From the NCBI RefSeq assembly GCF_001612555.1, contig NZ_CP015110.1:3162001-3226000 (forward strand): DNA of 64,000 nucleotides, given 5' to 3'. Below the pieces are notes generated by a model. The model was not told where the DNA came from. It saw only the letters and a list, made by a program, of their open reading frames with translations, and did no database searches. Every line of letters begins with the position of its first letter. Within the stretch, counting starts at the first letter, position 1. The position numbers and the translations under genes were made by a program. The DNA comes from Acinetobacter sp. TGL-Y2. GTDB lineage: Bacteria; Pseudomonadota; Gammaproteobacteria; Pseudomonadales; Moraxellaceae. Shown here in pieces: positions 58,368 through 64,000 of the stretch.

Positions 58368-59099
58368 ATGAAACTGACTCAAATCGTTGCATCCTGTGCA
58401 TTGACTTCAGCTGCTGCATTCACTCAAGCAGCACCTATCTGGCAAGACTTTAGCATTACGGGTTTATATGGTGAAAACTACAAATCACCTTTTGTTACTC
58501 AAAATGAAAAAGTTGAACAAAGCACTATTACTGCTGAATATGCAGCGGGTTTAAAATATGGTGATTTCTTTGCCTTTGCTGATCGTTCAAATAACGATCC
58601 AGATGGGAATGAAACTTATTTTGAAGTTGCACCACGTTTAAGCCTGGGGGCAGTCACGGGCAAGAAACTTGAAGTCGGCCCCATTAAAGATGTTTTAGTG
58701 GCGACAACTTGGGAAGGTGGTGAAGGTTTTAACAACTACCTTTACGGTATTGGTTTCTCATTAGATATCCCTTATACCCAATATGCCAACATCAACTTTT
58801 ATAAAGCTGAAAATGACAATACTGACGATGACTATCAATTAACCATTACCTATGCAGTGCCATTTAAACTGGGTTCAGAAGACTTCTTAGTCGATGCATT
58901 TTTAGACTGGTCTACCGCTGAAAAAACCCATGCCAGCGAACTCAACTGGACAAGCCAATACAAGTGGAATGTAGGTAAACATATTTCACCAGAAACTAAG
59001 CTTTATGTCGGTATTGAGCATTCCGTGTGGAATAACAAATATGGTTATAAAGGCGTTAATCAGAACGATGTCAGCGCATTGGTTAAATACCACTTCTAA
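58368..59099 (+). CDS. Tsx/OmpK-like outer-membrane channel
   Basis: 243 aa. Signal peptide ending TQA-APIWQD, then a beta barrel of alternating strands; WQDFSITGLYGENYK and the aromatic-rich EHSVWNNKYGYKG ... ALVKYHF with C-terminal Phe resemble the nucleoside-channel Tsx/OmpK family (PF03502). Nucleosides or other small solutes may pass. Its terminator is at 59,124-59,151. Confidence 0.85.
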   Translation: MKLTQIVASCALTSAAAFTQAAPIWQDFSITGLYGENYKSPFVTQNEKVEQSTITAEYAAGLKYGDFFAFADRSNNDPDGNETYFEVAPRLSLGAVTGKKLEVGPIKDVLVATTWEGGEGFNNYLYGIGFSLDIPYTQYANINFYKAENDNTDDDYQLTITYAVPFKLGSEDFLVDAFLDWSTAEKTHASELNWTSQYKWNVGKHISPETKLYVGIEHSVWNNKYGYKGVNQNDVSALVKYHF

Positions 59100-59123
59100 T
59101 TTATTTTTAAATCGATGAATATT

Positions 59124-59151
59124 AAAGCAAGACTTCGGTCTTGCTTTTTTT
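59124..59151 (+). terminator. Tsx-like gene terminator
   Basis: AAAGCAAGAC-TTCG-GTCTTGCTTTTTT. Confidence 0.92.
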
Positions 59152-59181
59152 GGACCCAACCATTCACTCCAATAAGACGAT

Positions 59182-59706
59182 ATGCTCATGCACTTTATTA
59201 TTCGACCTGCAATGCCCCAAGACCTGATTCATATTCAAAAAATATATAATCATGAAGTGAGCCAAGGACTGGCGAATTGGAATGATCAGCCCTTTGACCT
59301 AGAGCATTTTCACAACTGGTTTATACAGTTAAATGAGCAGCAATTTCCTTTGTTTGTCATTGAGGATATGACTCAACAGACGATTGCGGGCTATGCTGAT
59401 TATTCAAGTTTTAGAAAAATCGCGGGGTTTCGTCATACCGTTGAACATTCTGTTTTTATCGATCCCCACTATGCCCGATTGGGCTTAGGTTTACGCTTAC
59501 TTGAGCATTTAATTGCGCACGCTAAAACACAGCAGCTACATGTCATGGTAGCGGCCATTGATCATGAAAATGTAGGTTCTATTAAATTGCATGAAAAGCT
59601 GGGCTTTAAGCACACAGGCTATTTACCACAAGTCGGTCAAAAATTTAACCAATGGCGTGATCTGGTTTTGATGCAACTCATGCTTTCCGATGAATCAAAT
59701 TCTTGA
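59182..59706 (+). CDS. GNAT acetyltransferase, phosphinothricin-acetyltransferase-like
   Basis: 174 aa GNAT fold. Start at ATG 59,182 or two codons later. It has IRPAMPQDLIHIQKIYNHEV, the acetyl-CoA site HYARLGLGLRLLEHLI, and C-terminal ENVGSIKLHEKLGFKHTGYL, as in PAT/YncA-type enzymes acting on small amines. Monocistronic; convergent with the DUF1877 gene. Confidence 0.9.
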   Translation: MLMHFIIRPAMPQDLIHIQKIYNHEVSQGLANWNDQPFDLEHFHNWFIQLNEQQFPLFVIEDMTQQTIAGYADYSSFRKIAGFRHTVEHSVFIDPHYARLGLGLRLLEHLIAHAKTQQLHVMVAAIDHENVGSIKLHEKLGFKHTGYLPQVGQKFNQWRDLVLMQLMLSDESNS

Positions 59707-59743
59707 TCAAGTACTTCATCAAAGCTTGAGTTAAAATGCCTGA

Positions 59744-60265
59744 CTAAATCAGTTTTTCGTTGCCAATTTCGCTGGACAACATACTAATGACCGCAAGATT
59801 ACTCTTTTTAGCATATTGATAAAAATCTTGGAGCTGGGTAAAAGCCAAAATCAGTTCTTCCACTTCACTGTCCGCATGTTCACCCCAATAATGTGGATAC
59901 ACCTTGGATGCTCGAAGTTCATCAGCTTTGTAACGCTTTCTAAAGTCACCTGTGGTCAATCTGCTTAACTGATGCTCTATCTCTGAGACCAAAACCACGG
60001 TGTTATATCTGACAGGGCTTTGCTGGGCAGCATCATGAAAGGGTGGATGTTGGAACACTGGATGCTGCGCACTAATGTTATACGATAATGGCGGTTCGCC
60101 TGCTACATCTTGCCCCGTTAATAGAAAATGCAATGCATGCCAAGTTTTACCCAAGGAGAGTTTGGTTTGAATACTGGATGAGGCTTTGACATCCTCAAGG
60201 GTGGTTGCGCGAATAATCAATTGTTCTAAATCATAAGGATGAATTGTCAGCAGCAGTGCTTCCAT
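59744..60265 (-). CDS. DUF1877 (YfbM-like) protein
   Basis: 173 aa. The central LSLGKTWHALHFLLTG and later DELRASKVYPHYW with Glu/Tyr-rich C-terminus match the YfbM/DUF1877 family (PF08974). Function unknown. It diverges from the next gene by 69 bases. Confidence 0.82.
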   Translation of the reverse strand: MEALLLTIHPYDLEQLIIRATTLEDVKASSSIQTKLSLGKTWHALHFLLTGQDVAGEPPLSYNISAQHPVFQHPPFHDAAQQSPVRYNTVVLVSEIEHQLSRLTTGDFRKRYKADELRASKVYPHYWGEHADSEVEELILAFTQLQDFYQYAKKSNLAVISMLSSEIGNEKLI

Positions 60266-60334
60266 TTTTTTTGCTTCTTGTTATGTATTGCTCACAGCTT
60301 AACCTAAAGCTGAACATGATAAATCAGCGAATCT

Positions 60335-60784
60335 GTGCTGACAACATTACAAAATGTAAAAAAAGCAGGGTTTTCACCCAGTGTTAAAAATAATGATTCA
60401 ATTTCATATGAAGACAATGATGTGTTTAAAGATGCCTATGAAGAAGCTCAGCGTATTATTCGTATTAGTGATGAAGTAAGAATCACTTTGGATGAAATTA
60501 AGACTGAAGTTACTCCAAAAGAGTCTATAGCAGTAGATAAAGAAATCGACTCAAATATGGATACAGAAAATAGTAAATTTACGAAGCTCACCACTGCAAA
60601 ACTGGGAACAAAATTAGGATTAAAAACACCTGAAACTTTTGAAAAATTAATCGCAAAAGGTGATTTAACATTGACTGACAATGGTAAACATTTTTTAACG
60701 GATTCGGGCAAAGCAATCGGTGGTGAATCTAGAACAGGACAATATGGAATGTATTTTCTGTGGAATGAAAGTACTGAAATTTAA
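60335..60784 (+). CDS. Hypothetical protein with antirepressor-like C-terminus
   Basis: 149 aa from GTG 60,335. The first half is acidic and helical without known motif. The C-terminal half (TTAKLGTKLGLKTPETFEKL, then LTDSGKAIGGESRTGQYGMYFLWNE) recalls the winged-helix end of KilAC-type phage antirepressors, where an LGxS helix is followed by L-T-x-x-GK. It may be the remnant of a larger gene. The ribosome site is poor. Low certainty. Confidence 0.45.
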   Translation: MLTTLQNVKKAGFSPSVKNNDSISYEDNDVFKDAYEEAQRIIRISDEVRITLDEIKTEVTPKESIAVDKEIDSNMDTENSKFTKLTTAKLGTKLGLKTPETFEKLIAKGDLTLTDNGKHFLTDSGKAIGGESRTGQYGMYFLWNESTEI

Positions 60785-60858
60785 TTCCCTCCAAACCTCC
60801 CTTCTTGCGTTTCGATATAAAGCAGTGCTTATATCTCGCTCAGGGAGGCTTTAAAAGC

Positions 60859-61557
60859 TTAAATCGCCACCAACTCCCTGATTCCTTTCTCTGGCATTTC
60901 AGCACCAACGCCTTGTGCAACCACTTGCCCACGCGCCATCACGGTATATCCATCTGCCAGCTCTTCTGCAAAATCATAAAATTGCTCAACCAGCACAATC
61001 GACATCTCGCCTGCATCGGCAAGTTTACGAATCACTTTGCCAATATCTTTAATAATCGAGGGTTGAATGCCCTCTGTCGGTTCATCCAAAATCAACACTT
61101 TGGGTTCAGAAGCCAAGGCACGCGCAATCGCTAGTTGTTGCTGCTGACCACCCGATAAATCTCCGCCACGGCGATGCTTCATTTCGTCCAAGACAGGGAA
61201 AATTTCATACAGATGCTCAGGCACTTTTCGAGTTTTCGCACCTGAAAATTTCGCCATCCCAATCAAGATGTTTTCCTCAACCGTTAAGGTAGAAAAAATA
61301 TCTCGCCCTTGGGGCACATAAGCCAAGCCTTCTCTTACTCGCTGCTCAGGACTGAGTTTCGAAATATCTTTACCATTTAAAAGAATCTGTCCTGACTTGA
61401 TCGGTAAGATTCCCATCAGGCATTTAAGTAGCGTGGTTTTACCGACACCATTTCGACCCAATACTACTGAACACGCACCTATAGGTGCGCTCAAAGACAC
61501 ATCTCTTAAAATATGACTGCCACCATAGAACTGATTGACGTTTTTAACTTCTAACAT
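60859..61557 (-). CDS. urtE: Urea ABC transporter ATPase
   Basis: 232 aa. ABC ATPase with Walker A LGRNGVGKTTLLK, signature LSGGQQQQLAIARAL and Walker B VLILDEPTEGIQPS. The Thr-Glu-Gly-Ile-Gln-Pro run and position after urtD identify UrtE rather than LivF. Powers high-affinity urea uptake when nitrogen is scarce. Last gene of the operon, 9 bases after urtD. Confidence 0.93.
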   Translation of the reverse strand: MLEVKNVNQFYGGSHILRDVSLSAPIGACSVVLGRNGVGKTTLLKCLMGILPIKSGQILLNGKDISKLSPEQRVREGLAYVPQGRDIFSTLTVEENILIGMAKFSGAKTRKVPEHLYEIFPVLDEMKHRRGGDLSGGQQQQLAIARALASEPKVLILDEPTEGIQPSIIKDIGKVIRKLADAGEMSIVLVEQFYDFAEELADGYTVMARGQVVAQGVGAEMPEKGIRELVAI

Positions 61558-61566
61558 GGTCTCTCC

Positions 61567-62394
61567 TTAACGTCCCAAATACTTTTCAATCACGTCTTCA
61601 TTGGCTTGTACTTCTGCCAACGTGCCTTCTGCCAATATTGCACCTTGTGCGAGTACCGTGACTTTTTCACTAATGGTGTCGATAAAACTCATGTCGTGTT
61701 CCACCACGATCAACGTGTGATTTTTATTAAGTTCTAGACATAGCTCAGCAGTACGCTCTGTTTCTGCATCGGTCATGCCTGCCACAGGTTCATCGAGTAA
61801 AATGAGTTTTGGGCGTTGCATGAGTAGCATGCCAATCTCAAGCCACTGTTTTTGACCATGTGACAGTAAACCTGCGGGCTTATGCACGAACTCTTCTAAT
61901 CGAATTTGTGCCAAAGATTCCTCCAACGCGTTTTGTGCATCAGGCTCAAGGCGCGAAAAGAAGCTTTTTTTAACCCGTTTATCTTTGGGTGCTGCCAGCA
62001 GTAGATTTTCCATCACGGTAAAATTTTCAAACACAGTCGGTTTTTGAAATTTACGCCCAATGCCTGCTTCAGCGATTTGCTCGGTGCTCATCTTGGCTAA
62101 ATCATAGTTTTGACCAAAAAATGCCGTACCTTCCGTTGGACGTGTTTTACCTGTGATCACATCCATGAGTGTAGTTTTACCCGCACCATTAGGTCCAATA
62201 ATGCAGCGTAATTCACCCTCTTCGATGTACAGTGATAAATCATTTAAAGCACGAAATGAGTCAAACCAAACACTGACTTTTTCTAAATACAGCGCAATAC
62301 CATGACTAAAATCAGGGCCGGCTACTTTTAAACGACCATAACCTTCACCCATTTGACCGCCATGTTGTTGTGTGTTTAAAACGACATCTGACAT
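61567..62394 (-). CDS. urtD: Urea ABC transporter ATPase
   Basis: 275 aa ABC ATPase with an N-terminal extension (residues 1-35) typical of UrtD. Walker A IGPNGAGKTTLMD, signature LSHGQKQWLEIGM, Walker B LILLDEPVAGMTDAE. Adjacent to urtC with no gap. Confidence 0.93.
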   Translation of the reverse strand: MSDVVLNTQQHGGQMGEGYGRLKVAGPDFSHGIALYLEKVSVWFDSFRALNDLSLYIEEGELRCIIGPNGAGKTTLMDVITGKTRPTEGTAFFGQNYDLAKMSTEQIAEAGIGRKFQKPTVFENFTVMENLLLAAPKDKRVKKSFFSRLEPDAQNALEESLAQIRLEEFVHKPAGLLSHGQKQWLEIGMLLMQRPKLILLDEPVAGMTDAETERTAELCLELNKNHTLIVVEHDMSFIDTISEKVTVLAQGAILAEGTLAEVQANEDVIEKYLGR

Positions 62395-63465
62395 TTAGTT
62401 TTTCTCCTTTTTAAAGCGATCGAATAACCCAATCACCCCTTTTGGTAAGAAAATGGTCACCACAATAAACAATGCCCCTAGGATCAATAACCACACTTCT
62501 GGATATGCCACCGTAAAGTAGGTTTTTACACCATTAATTAAACCTGCACCCAGAATCGGGCCAATGAGTGTGCCACGCCCCCCTGCTGCCACCCAAACCG
62601 CCATTTCAATCGAGTTCACAGGGTTCATCTCGCTCGGGTTAATAATCCCAGCTTGTGGCACATAAAGTGCCCCTGCAATGCCTGCAATCACCGCAGATAA
62701 CACCCATGCTGAGAGCTTGTACCACAGCGTGCGATAACCCAAATATTGCAAACGGTTTTCACTATCACGAATCGCACCGAGCACACGCCCATAGGGTTTA
62801 TTCATTAAATGACGTAATCCAATAAAACAGGCAAGCAATGCCACAGCTGTAATAAAGCAAAGCGTTGCACGCATTGAGGCAGAGGTAATATCCATGCCTA
62901 AAATGGTTTTAAAGCCTGTAAAACCATTGTTACCGCCAAAGCCTGTTTCATTACGGAAGAACAAAAGTGCTGCGGCAAAAGTCATGGCTTGGGTAATGAT
63001 CGAAAAATATACGCCTTTAATTTTTGAACGAAATGCAAAATATCCAAAGATAAATGCAATGATTCCGGGAACCAAAATCACTAATGCCATGGCCCATAAA
63101 ATATATTCGGTGCCGACCCAATACCACGGCAGTTCCGTCCAGCTTAAAAAGCGCATAAAGTCAGGTAGGGCATCGCCTGCTGATTCACGCATCAGGTACA
63201 TACCAAAGGCATAACCGCCTAAAGCAAAGTACAAGCCATGCCCTAGACTTAAAATCCCGGCATAACCCCAAACCAAATCCAGTGCTAAAGCCACCAGTGC
63301 CAAACACATGATCTTGCCAATTAAAGTCACCCAATACGCAGATAAATGCAGACTTGAATCACTTGGCAGTAAATGAAACCACGGTAAGATCAGCATGACG
63401 ACGAAACATGCCGCAATGGCAATCGCGCTAGAAGGCTTATCGGATAGTAATGATGTGATTTTCAT
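62395..63465 (-). CDS. urtC: Urea ABC transporter permease
   Basis: 356 aa from ATG 63,465 (MKITSLLSDK); an in-frame ATG 11 codons earlier would overlap urtB and is less likely. About ten membrane helices; SLGHGLYFALGGYAFGMYLM and GGNNGFTGFKTI and the coupling-type GRVLGAIRDSENRLQYLGY segments match the LivM/UrtC permease. It starts 4 bases after the urtB stop. Confidence 0.93.
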   Translation of the reverse strand: MKITSLLSDKPSSAIAIAACFVVMLILPWFHLLPSDSSLHLSAYWVTLIGKIMCLALVALALDLVWGYAGILSLGHGLYFALGGYAFGMYLMRESAGDALPDFMRFLSWTELPWYWVGTEYILWAMALVILVPGIIAFIFGYFAFRSKIKGVYFSIITQAMTFAAALLFFRNETGFGGNNGFTGFKTILGMDITSASMRATLCFITAVALLACFIGLRHLMNKPYGRVLGAIRDSENRLQYLGYRTLWYKLSAWVLSAVIAGIAGALYVPQAGIINPSEMNPVNSIEMAVWVAAGGRGTLIGPILGAGLINGVKTYFTVAYPEVWLLILGALFIVVTIFLPKGVIGLFDRFKKEKN

Positions 63466-63469
63466 AGTC

Positions 63470-64000
63470 TTACTCCACAAAACGGCCTTTGATGGCAAAC
63501 AAACCTTGTGGGCGTTTTTGAATAAACAAAATCACAAGAACCAACAGAATAATTTTGGCAAGGACTGCACCCATGCCAATTTCAAGCACTGTGCCACTAA
63601 TGCCTAAACCGAGTGCTGCAAGAACGGCACCCCACACTTGACCAACACCACCTACGACGACCACAAGGAATGCATCAATAATGTAGTTTTGACCCAAATC
63701 TGGTCCGACATTACCCACCTGCGCCAAAGCACAGCCTGCAAGACCGGCAAGACCAGAACCTAAGCCAAATGCCAGCATATCAATACGACTAGAACGGATG
63801 CCGACAGCACGCGCCATTTGACGGTTTTGCGTGACTGCACGGACAAACAAACCAAAACGGGTTTTATTCAGTAAATAAACCAGTAAAAGCAGAACAGCAA
63901 TGGTGAAGCCAATGATTGCAATTCGGTTATACGGCAGCATCAAGCTTGGGGTCAGTGAAATCCCACCCGACAACCAAGAGATATTCGATACTTCTACATT
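63470..64000 (-). CDS. urtB: Urea ABC transporter permease, partial
   Basis: C-terminal 176 residues of a LivH/UrtB-type permease; the reading frame is open to the window edge at 64,000. RAVTQNRQMARAVGIRSSRID and VGNVGPDLGQNYIIDAFLVVVVGGVGQVWG are typical of UrtB. The periplasmic binding protein gene urtA should lie further upstream outside the window. Confidence 0.9.
   Translation of the reverse strand, partial: NVEVSNISWLSGGISLTPSLMLPYNRIAIIGFTIAVLLLLVYLLNKTRFGLFVRAVTQNRQMARAVGIRSSRIDMLAFGLGSGLAGLAGCALAQVGNVGPDLGQNYIIDAFLVVVVGGVGQVWGAVLAALGLGISGTVLEIGMGAVLAKIILLVLVILFIQKRPQGLFAIKGRFVE

Overview
The window reads as a chromosomal segment of an Acinetobacter-type gammaproteobacterium (Moraxellaceae). 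I infer this from the late division/wall cluster murG-murC-ddl-ftsQ-ftsA-ftsZ followed by lpxC and a dciA-like gene, a crc-like gene divergent from pyrE, two Omp33-36-type porins, IS1, IS5 and IS982 family elements of the kind common in this genus, and AT-rich DNA throughout. No tRNA, rRNA or CRISPR array was seen.

Region 1 (1-13,346) is accessory DNA inside a broken fsr-like (fosmidomycin resistance type) MFS transporter gene. The gene is in three pieces. Removing an 11,243-bp insertion (440-11,682, 6-bp target duplication) and an 817-bp IS1 copy (11,714-12,530, 8-bp target duplication) restores one frame of exactly 409 codons, which still carries one internal stop. The 11-kb insertion is a graveyard at its left end (IS982 remnant, KAP NTPase remnant, IS5 fragment, MmeI-like methylase remnant, DExH helicase remnant). 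It then carries a coherent cargo: a TetR regulator divergent from HPP membrane protein, tautomerase, cupin, CoA-transferase (frameshifted), FAD/NAD(P)-binding protein and a TauE-type exporter. Two copies of one operator-like sequence lie in front of the first and second genes of this run. I recognise the families but not the pathway; it is the best candidate here for an undescribed system.

Region 2 (13,400-31,900) is mostly core: an acyl-CoA-dehydrogenase-fold flavoprotein, acs, an MscS channel, rsmE, waaA, an ArsR regulator with an Old Yellow Enzyme gene, prfB with its programmed +1 frameshift, a third 914-bp IS5-family copy, two tandem porin genes, the glmM-pdxH-recJ operon and guaB.

Region 3 (32,300-51,300) holds a cysteine-cluster protein, a GDT1/UPF0016 exporter under a yybP-ykoY manganese riboswitch with a possible leader peptide, aceE-aceF, an M23 peptidase, a DciA-like gene, lpxC, the ftsZ-to-murG cluster, gshB and pyrE. 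These supply peptidoglycan precursors, division machinery, lipid A, glutathione and pyruvate oxidation.

Region 4 (51,300-64,000) starts with crc. Downstream of it is an untranslated GGA-rich transcript-like segment whose GGA motifs sit in hairpin loops and which ends in a terminator: a candidate CsrA-sequestering small RNA. Then come small stress or envelope genes (ArsC/Spx-like, DUF2147, esterase, degenerate GGDEF, MetA-type outer membrane protein, ankyrin protein, HPF), a remnant of a PuuE-like gene, a Tsx/OmpK channel, an acetyltransferase, a DUF1877 protein, and the urea-type ABC transporter genes urtE-D-C-B, the last running off the window edge.
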